Part shown: piece by piece, positions 43,787 through 52,265 of the stretch
Numbering within the stretch: the stretch's first letter is position 1
Layout: every line of letters starts with the position of its first letter
DNA from: Sulfurospirillum sp. 1612
GTDB lineage: Bacteria; Campylobacterota; Campylobacteria; Campylobacterales; Sulfurospirillaceae
DNA length: 64,000 bases
Direction of reading: 5' to 3'
NCBI RefSeq assembly: GCF_036556685.1
Contig: NZ_CP140614.1
Location: 124,001-188,000 of the forward strand
Notes under the pieces: generated by a model
The model's database searches: none
What the model saw: only the letters and a program-made list of their open reading frames with translations
Told to the model about the DNA's origin: nothing
Program-made: the position numbers and the translations under genes

Positions 43787-44350
43787 TTATGCCAAGTGGC
43801 ACCAGCATCCTATCTCATGATCATTCACCATGCCACATGCTTGCATAAAGGCATAAAGGGTCACCGAGCCGACAAATTTAAAACCGCGTTTTTTGAGATC
43901 TTTGGTCATAGCATCTGAAATTTTGGATTGGGTTAAGGCCTCTTTGGCATCATGATGATGATTGATGATGGCGCGACCTCCTACATAATTCCAAAAATAA
44001 CGATCCAGTGAGCCGTATTCCTTTTTGATTTTCAAAAAACCTTTGGCATTGTCAATGATGGATTCAATCTTCGCTCTGTGTTTGATAACCTGACCGCTCT
44101 CAAGAATCCGAACGACATCTTTTTCTCCATATTGTGCTACGTTTTCCAATTCAAACCCTTCAAATGCCTCACGGTATCCTTCGCGTCGTTTGAGTATCAT
44201 GAGCCAGCTAAGACCCGCACTTTGGGTTTCCAGACAAAAGAGTTCAAAAAGCGCACGATCATCATGAAGCGGTTTGCCCCACTCTTTATCATGATACTCC
44301 ACATAAAGAGGCTCATTAAGCTTGACCCAGCTACAGCGTTGTTGGTGCAT
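43787..44350 (-). CDS. tag: DNA-3-methyladenine glycosylase I
   Basis: A 187-residue base-excision repair enzyme that removes 3-methyladenine. The conserved opening RCSWVKLNEPLYVEYHDKEWG and the zinc-binding C-terminal NDHEIGCWCH match the Tag family, as does QSAGLSWLMILKRREGYREAF. It is divergent from the thiamine operon and monocistronic. Confidence 0.93.
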   Translation of the reverse strand: MHQQRCSWVKLNEPLYVEYHDKEWGKPLHDDRALFELFCLETQSAGLSWLMILKRREGYREAFEGFELENVAQYGEKDVVRILESGQVIKHRAKIESIIDNAKGFLKIKKEYGSLDRYFWNYVGGRAIINHHHDAKEALTQSKISDAMTKDLKKRGFKFVGSVTLYAFMQACGMVNDHEIGCWCHLA

Positions 44351-44420
44351 CAGATTCCTTTCTTTTGGAAAAATATAAATAATCTATCATGATAACATAA
44401 GAGCGTTGAGAATGATAGGC

Positions 44421-44449
44421 TTGAAAATAAGTAGAAATCATTGTATAAT
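44421..44449 (+). promoter_or_regulatory. Promoter of the thiamine salvage operon
   Basis: TTGAAA (44421-44426) and TATAAT (44444-44449) are separated by 17 bases, just upstream of the riboswitch. This would start the RNA within a few bases of the aptamer. Confidence 0.65.
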
Positions 44450-44469
44450 CGGACACTATAAAATTAGTG

Positions 44470-44556
44470 CTAGGAGTGCCGGGAAAACCGGCTGAGATAA
44501 AGAATAGTGATTCTTTGACCCTTTCACCTGATCTGGGTAATGCCAGCGTAGGAAAG
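44470..44556 (+). ncRNA. TPP riboswitch (THI element)
   Basis: The aptamer has the conserved TPP blocks in order: GGAGTGCC, an internal short stem, GGCTGAGATAAAG, GACCCTTTCACCTGATCTGG, GTAATGCCAGCGTAGGAAA. The GCTGAGA and CCTGATCTGG...GCCAGCGTAGGAA segments are diagnostic. It precedes thiD by about 70 bases, so thiamine pyrophosphate would shut off thiD-cytX-thiM. The expression platform is not obvious: no clear intrinsic terminator is seen, so translational control is possible. Confidence 0.93.
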
Positions 44557-44627
44557 CCAAATTGACACACCATACTTTCACCATCTCTTTTCTCTCTTTT
44601 CACTAATCTTTTACTATAAGGAAGATT

Positions 44628-45422
44628 ATGAAACATTGTCTAACCATCGCAGGTTCCGATAGTAGCGGAGGCGCGGGAATTCAAGCGGATTTAAAAACAT
44701 TTAGTGCGCACGGTACCTTTGGGATGAGTGTGATTACTGCGGTGACCGCTCAAAATACCCAAGGGGTCTTTGATGTGCAAGATATCTCCCCCTCTACTAT
44801 TGCCAAACAGATTGAAGCCATTTTTGATGATATTCGCGTCGATGGTCTCAAAATCGGTATGGTCTCCCGTCCCGAGACGATTGAGGTAATCGCCACAACA
44901 CTTCAAAAATACTCCCTTCCGCCACTTGTTGTGGATCCGGTCATGATTTCAAAAAGCGGATTTGACCTGCTTCAAAGTGATGCCAAAAAAGCATTGATTG
45001 AGCTGTTGGTTCCCATGGCAACCATCATCACGCCCAATATCCTCGAAGCTGAAGTGATGCTCAATCATAAAATAAAAACATTAGAAGATATGATGGATGC
45101 GGCCAAAGAGCTCCATGCTTTTGGCTCTTCTTATGTACTGATCAAAGGAGGGCATCACATCGAAGATGCTACCGATGTGTTGTTTGATGGCTCCCACGTG
45201 TTTTGTTTAACAAAAGAGCGCATTGATACGATCAATACCCATGGTACCGGATGCACGCTCTCATCTGCCATTGCAGCCAATTTGGCACAAGGGATGAATG
45301 TGCGTGATGCGGTGGATGCCGCCAAAAAATACATCACAGAAGCGATTAAACAAGGCTTTGCGATTGGTCAGGGTGTGGGACCGGTGCATCATTTTTATAA
45401 TTTTTATCACAATCAGGAGTAG
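44628..45422 (+). CDS. thiD: Hydroxymethylpyrimidine kinase/phosphate kinase
   Basis: A 264-residue ribokinase-fold enzyme. It phosphorylates hydroxymethylpyrimidine twice to give HMP pyrophosphate for thiamine synthesis. The N-terminal IAGSDSSGGAGIQADLKTF is the ThiD signature; the C-terminal NTHGTGCTLSSAIAANLA holds the catalytic anion hole. First gene of the TPP-controlled operon. Confidence 0.95.
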   Translation: MKHCLTIAGSDSSGGAGIQADLKTFSAHGTFGMSVITAVTAQNTQGVFDVQDISPSTIAKQIEAIFDDIRVDGLKIGMVSRPETIEVIATTLQKYSLPPLVVDPVMISKSGFDLLQSDAKKALIELLVPMATIITPNILEAEVMLNHKIKTLEDMMDAAKELHAFGSSYVLIKGGHHIEDATDVLFDGSHVFCLTKERIDTINTHGTGCTLSSAIAANLAQGMNVRDAVDAAKKYITEAIKQGFAIGQGVGPVHHFYNFYHNQE

Positions 45423-45427
45423 AATAT

Positions 45428-46639
45428 ATGAATCAAGATACGATGAGGCTAAGTGGCTTCCAACTTTTTGCGCTATGGTTTGGCGCAGCGATTTCATTGG
45501 CAGAGATATTTACCGGTGGATTTTTGGCGCCTTTGGGCTTTATCGATGGATTAAAAGCGATTTTATTGGGACATCTCATCGGTGGGATTGTGCTGATTTT
45601 AGGAGGGGTGATTGGGGCTAACAGTAAGTTGCCTGCGATGATGAGTACGCGTATTTCATTTGGAAAATATGGCTCATATCTTTTTTCACTTTTTAATGTT
45701 TTGCAACTCATCGGCTGGACGGCGGTGATGATTATCTCAGGAGGACGCGCGGCCAATGAGCTAGGAAAAAGCCTTTTTGGCTTTGATAATATCCTAAGCT
45801 GGTCTTTATTGATTGGCATTTTGATTCTTTTATGGATTCTGTTAGGGAAAGAGGGCTTTAAAAAACTCAACGTCATTGCTGTTGTGTTACTTTTTGCTTT
45901 GACCTTGCTACTTTGTTTTGTTGTTTTTAGAGAAAGTAGCGTCTTTCAAAGTGCTAATAGTGGCAAGATGAGTTTTGGCTCAGCGTTAGAACTCAGTGTC
46001 ATCATGCCGCTCTCTTGGCTCCCGTTAATCGCCGATTACACCCGATTTTCACAGAAAAAAAGCACGGGACTTTTGGGGAGTTTCTTTGGGTATTTTCTGG
46101 GCAGTTCTTTGATGTATACCATCGGTTTAGCCGTGGCGATTTACTCCAAAGATGGTGATGTGACGGTGATGATGAGTGCGATGCATCTGGGATTTTTTGC
46201 CTTGTGTATTGTCCTCTTATCGACGGTCACGACCACATTTTTGGATGCCTATTCTGCGGGGGTAACCTTTTTAAATGTGTTTCCAAAGTTCAGTGAGCGA
46301 ACCGTTGCTTTTGTGATGGGGTTGATTGGTTTGGTGATTGCCATCGTCGCACCGATTGAAGAGTATGAAAACTTTCTTTATGCGATTGGTTCAGTGTTTG
46401 CGCCACTTTTTGCAATCTTATTGAGCGATTATTTCTTTTTCAAAAAAGAGCGTATTGACGAAAACCTTAACCTACATATTGGGGCATTGATAATTTGGGC
46501 TATTGGGGTTTATTTATATTATCAGTTTATAACATTAGACCTCTTAATTGGAGCGACATTACCGACGATGTTAGCCACGGCGTTATTGTTTGTGATAACT
46601 AAAAAAGGAATAAAAACATGGATATTAGAACAGAAATAA
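45428..46639 (+). CDS. cytX: CytX-like hydroxymethylpyrimidine transporter
   Basis: A 403-residue membrane protein with about 12 helices of the NCS1/cytosine permease type (LFALWFGAAISLAEIFTGGFLAPLGF near the start; PLSWLPLIADYTRFS midway). Members linked to THI elements import hydroxymethylpyrimidine. It starts six bases after thiD and overlaps thiM by 22 bases. Confidence 0.85.
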   Translation: MNQDTMRLSGFQLFALWFGAAISLAEIFTGGFLAPLGFIDGLKAILLGHLIGGIVLILGGVIGANSKLPAMMSTRISFGKYGSYLFSLFNVLQLIGWTAVMIISGGRAANELGKSLFGFDNILSWSLLIGILILLWILLGKEGFKKLNVIAVVLLFALTLLLCFVVFRESSVFQSANSGKMSFGSALELSVIMPLSWLPLIADYTRFSQKKSTGLLGSFFGYFLGSSLMYTIGLAVAIYSKDGDVTVMMSAMHLGFFALCIVLLSTVTTTFLDAYSAGVTFLNVFPKFSERTVAFVMGLIGLVIAIVAPIEEYENFLYAIGSVFAPLFAILLSDYFFFKKERIDENLNLHIGALIIWAIGVYLYYQFITLDLLIGATLPTMLATALLFVITKKGIKTWILEQK

Positions 46640-47433
46640 ATCAAGCATTAGAGAAAATCAAAAGAGAAAAACCGCTCATCTATCATATCACCAATTATGT
46701 GACGGTGAATGATTGTGCTAATGTCGTTTTGGCTATTGGTGCGAGTCCCGTGATGGCCGATGAGGTGCAAGAAGTGGCCGAGATGGTGAGCTTTTGTGGG
46801 GCATTAGTGTTAAATATCGGTACTAGCAATACCCGTGTATTGGAGTCTATGATTGTAGCCGGACGGGCTGCTAATGCCAAAAATATCCCCGTGATCTTAG
46901 ACCCGGTGGGTATTGGTGCTACTGCGTTTCGGTTTAAATCCGTAGAAAAATTGATGCAAAATGTCAAATTTAGTGTGATTCGAGGCAATATGGCTGAGAT
47001 CAAAACCATCGCAGGGCTAGAAGCCAAAAGCGCAGGGGTGGACTCTTTGGAAGATGAGAAAGAGAGCCCTAAGATTGCGCAAGCCTTGGCGAAGCATCTT
47101 GGCTGTGTGGTTGCCATCACGGGTCAAATAGATAGTATTTCAGATGGAGAGCGTACCTATCTTTTGAGTAATGGACATAGTAATCTTTCCAAAGTCACGG
47201 GGACGGGGTGTATGAGTAGCTCTTTGATAGGAAGCTTTTTAGGTGCAAAAAACACTCCTTTAATCAGTGCCATCGGGGGTATTTGGAGTATGAGTATGGC
47301 GGGAGAGATGGCAGTAACACAGTTAGATGATATTCATAAAATGGGAAGTTTTCGAATCCTTTTGATGGATGAAATCGGTCAGTTAAGGGGGGAAACTTTT
47401 GATAAAAGAGGTAAAATAGAACAATATAAGTAA
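46618..47433 (+). CDS. thiM: Hydroxyethylthiazole kinase
   Basis: A 271-residue thiazole salvage kinase. Family motifs are HITNYVTVNDCANVVLAIGASPVMADE at the N-terminus, the ILDPVGIGATAFR substrate loop and the VTGTGCMSSSLIG anion hole. With thiD and cytX it makes an operon that salvages both thiamine halves. thiE is not seen in the window. Confidence 0.94.
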   Translation: MDIRTEINQALEKIKREKPLIYHITNYVTVNDCANVVLAIGASPVMADEVQEVAEMVSFCGALVLNIGTSNTRVLESMIVAGRAANAKNIPVILDPVGIGATAFRFKSVEKLMQNVKFSVIRGNMAEIKTIAGLEAKSAGVDSLEDEKESPKIAQALAKHLGCVVAITGQIDSISDGERTYLLSNGHSNLSKVTGTGCMSSSLIGSFLGAKNTPLISAIGGIWSMSMAGEMAVTQLDDIHKMGSFRILLMDEIGQLRGETFDKRGKIEQYK

Positions 47434-47506
47434 ATTATTTTATACTTAATATGCTTTTTATCTTTAAAAATGTACAATGGCGAAACATTAAACTTCGTGA
47501 AGGACT

Positions 47507-48706
47507 ATGATGAACAAATACGCAATAAAGTTAGCCCAAACGTGTTTGGGATGTAAAAAGCCATCGTGTCAAACCGGTTGTCCTGTCAATACTCCTATTG
47601 CGGAGATGATTCGACTTTTCTTAGCAGGCGATATCAAAAAAGCAGGACAAATGCTGTTTGATAACAATCCTCTTTCTGTTATTTGTTCGTTAGTTTGTCC
47701 TCATGAAAAACACTGTGAAGGGCATTGTGTGCTCAACAAAAAGCAAACAGCGGTGAGCGTGGGAAGTATTGAAAACTATATTTCTGATTTGTATATTAAT
47801 GATGTGCAAAATACCAAACCTCAGACTAACGGGCACAAAATCGCCATCATCGGGAGCGGACCGGCTGGGATTGCATTGGCTTTTATTATGGCGACCAAAG
47901 GGTATGAGATCACGATGTATGATTCTAATGATAAAATTGGAGGCGTATTGCGCTATGGTATTCCAGATTTTAGACTCAACAAAGAGACGCTTGATATTTT
48001 AATTACCAAACTACAGCAACTCGGTGTCATCATCCGCCCAAATATCACCATCGGGAAAAATATCACGGTGAGTGACTTTTTTAGAGATGGCTTCAAAGCC
48101 GTGTTTATCGGCACAGGGGTTTGGTCTCCTAAGAAGCTTGATATCAAAGGCGAGAGTTTGGGGCATGTGCACTTTGCAATCGATTATTTGAAAAGTCCAA
48201 GTGTCTATCGTCTTGGGAAAAAAGTTGTCGTTTTGGGTGCGGGTAATGTCGCCATGGACGTAGCAAGAACGGCGGTGAGAAATGGGGCACGAGAAGTTTA
48301 TATTATGTATCGTAAGGGTATGGATGATATCCCTGCCTCCAATCATGAAGTCGAATGTGCAAAGATTGATGGGGTAAAATTTGAACTTTATAAAGAGCCT
48401 AAAGAGATTAATGAAGAGGGCGTGATTTACGCAAGTACCAATAACGAAGAGTCAGGAATGTTAGAAGCCGATTCTGTTTTGGTGGCTATCAGTCAAAATC
48501 CAAAAGATAATATTAGTAAAAGTACCAAAGAAATTGAAGTTGATGGTAGGGGCTTAGTTATTGCCGATGAGAATGGCAATACAACCATGAAGGGGGTCTT
48601 TGCCTCTGGAGATGTTGTGACGGGCGCCCGTACCGTTGTCGAGGCTGTGGCCTTTTCCAAGCGCGTAGCCGGTGCGATTGAAGCGTATATCGACGCACAA
48701 GAGTAA
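47507..48706 (+). CDS. GltD-like NAD(P)H-dependent flavoprotein
   Basis: A 399-residue oxidoreductase. The N-terminal cysteines (CLGCKKPSCQTGC and CSLVCPHEKHCEGHC) are arranged as in glutamate synthase small subunits and bind two [4Fe-4S] clusters. The FAD-binding segment IAIIGSGPAGIALAFIMATKGY and NAD(P)-binding segment VVVLGAGNVAMDVARTA follow. It stands alone, without a glutamate synthase large subunit next to it, so it could be GltD, an NfnB/SudA-type ferredoxin:NADP oxidoreductase, or a related enzyme. Confidence 0.8.
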   Translation: MMNKYAIKLAQTCLGCKKPSCQTGCPVNTPIAEMIRLFLAGDIKKAGQMLFDNNPLSVICSLVCPHEKHCEGHCVLNKKQTAVSVGSIENYISDLYINDVQNTKPQTNGHKIAIIGSGPAGIALAFIMATKGYEITMYDSNDKIGGVLRYGIPDFRLNKETLDILITKLQQLGVIIRPNITIGKNITVSDFFRDGFKAVFIGTGVWSPKKLDIKGESLGHVHFAIDYLKSPSVYRLGKKVVVLGAGNVAMDVARTAVRNGAREVYIMYRKGMDDIPASNHEVECAKIDGVKFELYKEPKEINEEGVIYASTNNEESGMLEADSVLVAISQNPKDNISKSTKEIEVDGRGLVIADENGNTTMKGVFASGDVVTGARTVVEAVAFSKRVAGAIEAYIDAQE

Positions 48707-48846
48707 TATCATAGAATAAAATCGTACAAGAGTATCAAATGGTTATTTTTTGATGCATGATTTACTATCTTCATCTATCATATAAGATAGAATATCATTC
48801 TAGCCCTATTGATTCATAATAACGTGTAAAATTCAGTCTTTAATGT

Positions 48847-48852
48847 TATAAT
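48847..48852 (+). promoter_or_regulatory. -10 box of the transglutaminase/amidoligase operon
   Basis: TATAAT at 48847-48852 lies 42 bases before the ATG at 48894 in the only gap ahead of this operon. The -35 region is poor. Confidence 0.4.
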
Positions 48853-48893
48853 GAATCATAAATAAGCTAATCACTTGATACTTGGAGGATACT

Positions 48894-51800
48894 ATGGCAT
48901 TAAAAGTTGTTATTTCACATAAGACACATTACAAATATGACCGATACATTTCACTCTCCCCTCATGTCATCAGGCTTCGCCCTGCTCCTCATAGCCGAAC
49001 TCCGATAGAGAGTTATTCGCTAAAAATCACGCCAAAAGAGCATTTTATCAATTGGCAACAAGACCCTTTTGGCAATTATCTTGCCCGCATTGTATTTCCT
49101 GAAAAAGTCAAAGAATTTGGGATTGATGTTGAGATTATTGCCGACCTTATTACGATTAACCCTTTTGACTTTTTTGTGGATAAGAGTGCCGAAGCGTATC
49201 CTTTTAAATACTCAAAAGAGCTCAAAAAAGAGTTGATTCCCTATCTTGAGATTACTGAAAATGGAAAATTATTAACCAAGTTTCTAAAATCTTTGGATCT
49301 CAAAAAACAACCCATCAATGATTTTTTGGTCTATCTAAACACTGAAATCAATAAATATTTGAATTATACAATTCGACTTGAAACCGGTGTGCAGACATGT
49401 GAAGTCACACTGGATAAGAAGCTAGGTAGCTGTCGCGATTATGCGTGGCTGTTTGTTCAAGTGCTGCGCCATCTTGGACTTGCGGCACGATTTGTTTCGG
49501 GTTATTTAGTACAATTAAAAGCTGATGTGAAATCTCTAGACGGTCCGAGTGGGCCGGAAGAGGATTTTACCGATCTTCATGCCTGGACTGAAGTTTATAT
49601 CCCCGGAGCGGGGTGGATTGGTCTTGATTCTACCAGTGGTTTGTTTGCTGGCGAAGGACATATTCCACTGGCGTGTACGCCATCATTTGAGAGCGCGCAT
49701 GCGATTGAGGGATTGAGCGATAAATGTGAAACAGAATTTGAATATTCCAATACCGTGACACGTATTTTTGAATCTCCGCGGGTGACAAAACCGTATCGAG
49801 AAGACCAATGGAAGGCGATCTATAATCTTGGATTTACGGTTGATGAAGAGCTTGAAGCAAACGATGTGAGACTCTCCATGGGAGGGGAGCCGACTTTTGT
49901 GTCGATTGATGATATGGAAGCGGATGAGTGGAACACCAAAGCCGATGGCCCTCATAAAAGAGAGTTGGCAGATACGTTGGCTCGCAAGCTTTTGGGCTCC
50001 TTCACAAGAGGGGGATTGCTACATTATGCACAAGGCAAATGGTATCCAGGAGAAGCATTGCCACGGTGGCAAACTTCGATTATTTGGCGTAAAGATGGTA
50101 AGAAAATTTGGAAAAACCCTGAACTTTTTGCCGATATGAATAAAACCTACTCTTATACAAACAAAGATGCTTCAAAATTTATGGATATGCTGGCATTGAG
50201 TTTAGGCATTAGCCCTAAAAATGTACTGAAAGCTTATGAGGACCCTTATCATTATATTATAAAAGAAGCAGAACTTCCCCTTGATGTGGATCCCTTAAAA
50301 GTAAATCTTAAAGATTCTCTAGAGCGACAAAATATCGCTAAAGTGCTCTCACGTGGGCTCAATGAAGAAGTCGGCTATGTGTTGCCTTTGAACTTTGGTG
50401 AGACAAAATGGCTGAGTTCGGGTTGGTCTTTTAGAAGAGGGGCGCTGTTTTTGATTCCGGGTGATTCTCCGATTGGATTGCGACTTCCTATGGATTCTTT
50501 GGTTGAAAAACCCAAGGCGGAACTCCCGCTTCATTTTGAGCCTGATCTTTTTGCAGACGTTCCAGGTTTTGACAATGTGCGACACAATGTGCGTGAACGT
50601 TATGAGCAGATGATTCACACAAAAGACCCAAAAGATGATATGTTTGTCCGAACGGCCATTAATATTGAAGTGCGTGAGGGGAAATTGTTTATTTTCTTGC
50701 CCCCTTTAAATCATACGCAAGCCTTTTTGGATTTGATGGCGAGTATCGAAAGTGTCGCTAAGAAGCTTGATATCAAAGTCGTTTTAGAAGGGTATGAACC
50801 CGCGCATGATCTCAGAATTGACCGCATCAAAGTGACACCAGACCCGGGTGTGATTGAAGTCAATATTCAGCCGGCGACATCTTGGAAAGATTTAAGTGAT
50901 AATTTACTCACCCTCTATGAAGATGCCAGACAATCACGACTCGGAACAGAAAAATTTATGTTAGATGGCAAGCATACCGGAACGGGTGGGGGAAATCATG
51001 TCACCATTGGGGCGCTGAGACCCGAAGATAGTCCCCTTCTTAGACGTCCGGATTTGTTGCGCTCATTGATTACCTTTTGGCAACACCATCCAGGGCTTTC
51101 TTATCTCTTTTCGGGAACCTTTATCGGGCCTACTTCTCAAGCACCGCGAGTGGATGAGGGGCGGTTGGAAAATCTTTATGAACTCGAGATTGCCTTTTCA
51201 CAAATTCCTGAAGATGGTGAGGTGCCGTTTTGGTTGACAGATCGATTATTCCGTCATATGCTCACAGACATCACCGGTAATACCCATAGAAGTGAATTTT
51301 GTATCGATAAACTCTACTCTCCTGATTCTTCGAGTGGACGTCTGGGGATTTTAGAGCTTCGGGCATTTGATATGCCACCACACCAACAAATGGCACTATT
51401 ACAAATGCTACTCGTGCGCACCCTTGTTTCCCTATTTTGGCGCAAACCTTACAAACACAAATTGGTGCGTTGGGGAACACAGCTTCATGATAAATTTTTG
51501 TTGAAGCATTATGTCCAAGAAGATATCAGAGATATTGTTGAATTTTTAAATAATGAGGGTTATCCTTTTAGGTTGGATTGGTTTGATCCATTTTTTGAAT
51601 TTCGCTTTCCGCTTTATGGTATGGCAACGGTTGAGAATTTTCATCTTGAACTTTGCGCTGCTATTGAGCCGTGGCATGTTTTAGGCGAGGAGAGCTCCTC
51701 ACAGGGGACTTCACGATATGTGGATTCCTCTTTAGAGCGGGTTCAGGTCAAAGTGAATCATTTTATACCTGAGCGTTATGTTCTGACGTGTAATTCTATC

Positions 51801-52265
51801 GTTGTACCGCTGAGTCCGACGGGAGTTGAGGGGGAATATGTCGCCGGTGTGAAATACAAAGCATGGCAGCCATGGTCCGCCTTGCATCCGACTATTGGTG
51901 TAGATACCCCATTGGTTTTTGATGTGGTGGATAAATGGAATCAACGATCAATTGGTGGGATGAGTTACCATGTTGCCCACCCCGGTGGACGTACGTATGA
52001 GACTTTTCCTGTGAATTCGTATGAAGCAGAATCAAGAAGAATCAATCGTTTTTGGGATTTTAATCATACTCAAGGTGAGGTAGAATATGTCTCTTCTGCT
52101 GTGGTACAACAAAGTCTTGTGGATGTCAATGGCGCCAAAAGAGCGGTGGTGACAACAGAAACACCTCACAATCAAGAGAAAAAACGTTTCTATTTTCAAG
52201 AAGTCGCACAAAGTTTGGAATATCCCAATACATTAGATTTAAGAAGAAAGTGGGCCAAACAGTAG
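48894..52265 (+). CDS. Transglutaminase-DUF2126 putative amidoligase fusion
   Basis: A 1123-residue protein. The ATG at 48894 follows GGAGG; an in-frame TTG twelve bases earlier lies inside the ribosome-binding site. Residues 1-85 match the bacterial transglutaminase N-terminal domain. Residues about 150-260 are a transglutaminase-like cysteine protease core with triad C180 (GSCRDYAW), H229 (DLHAWTEV) and D245 (GLDST). From about 300 to the end is a DUF2126 region, a putative COOH-NH2 amidoligase (RLSMGGEPTFVSIDD, GKHTGTGGGNHVTIG). The same domains occur in peptide-tagging systems predicted by comparative genomics. It directly abuts the next ATP-grasp gene. Substrate and product unknown. Confidence 0.88.
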   Translation: MALKVVISHKTHYKYDRYISLSPHVIRLRPAPHSRTPIESYSLKITPKEHFINWQQDPFGNYLARIVFPEKVKEFGIDVEIIADLITINPFDFFVDKSAEAYPFKYSKELKKELIPYLEITENGKLLTKFLKSLDLKKQPINDFLVYLNTEINKYLNYTIRLETGVQTCEVTLDKKLGSCRDYAWLFVQVLRHLGLAARFVSGYLVQLKADVKSLDGPSGPEEDFTDLHAWTEVYIPGAGWIGLDSTSGLFAGEGHIPLACTPSFESAHAIEGLSDKCETEFEYSNTVTRIFESPRVTKPYREDQWKAIYNLGFTVDEELEANDVRLSMGGEPTFVSIDDMEADEWNTKADGPHKRELADTLARKLLGSFTRGGLLHYAQGKWYPGEALPRWQTSIIWRKDGKKIWKNPELFADMNKTYSYTNKDASKFMDMLALSLGISPKNVLKAYEDPYHYIIKEAELPLDVDPLKVNLKDSLERQNIAKVLSRGLNEEVGYVLPLNFGETKWLSSGWSFRRGALFLIPGDSPIGLRLPMDSLVEKPKAELPLHFEPDLFADVPGFDNVRHNVRERYEQMIHTKDPKDDMFVRTAINIEVREGKLFIFLPPLNHTQAFLDLMASIESVAKKLDIKVVLEGYEPAHDLRIDRIKVTPDPGVIEVNIQPATSWKDLSDNLLTLYEDARQSRLGTEKFMLDGKHTGTGGGNHVTIGALRPEDSPLLRRPDLLRSLITFWQHHPGLSYLFSGTFIGPTSQAPRVDEGRLENLYELEIAFSQIPEDGEVPFWLTDRLFRHMLTDITGNTHRSEFCIDKLYSPDSSSGRLGILELRAFDMPPHQQMALLQMLLVRTLVSLFWRKPYKHKLVRWGTQLHDKFLLKHYVQEDIRDIVEFLNNEGYPFRLDWFDPFFEFRFPLYGMATVENFHLELCAAIEPWHVLGEESSSQGTSRYVDSSLERVQVKVNHFIPERYVLTCNSIVVPLSPTGVEGEYVAGVKYKAWQPWSALHPTIGVDTPLVFDVVDKWNQRSIGGMSYHVAHPGGRTYETFPVNSYEAESRRINRFWDFNHTQGEVEYVSSAVVQQSLVDVNGAKRAVVTTETPHNQEKKRFYFQEVAQSLEYPNTLDLRRKWAKQ

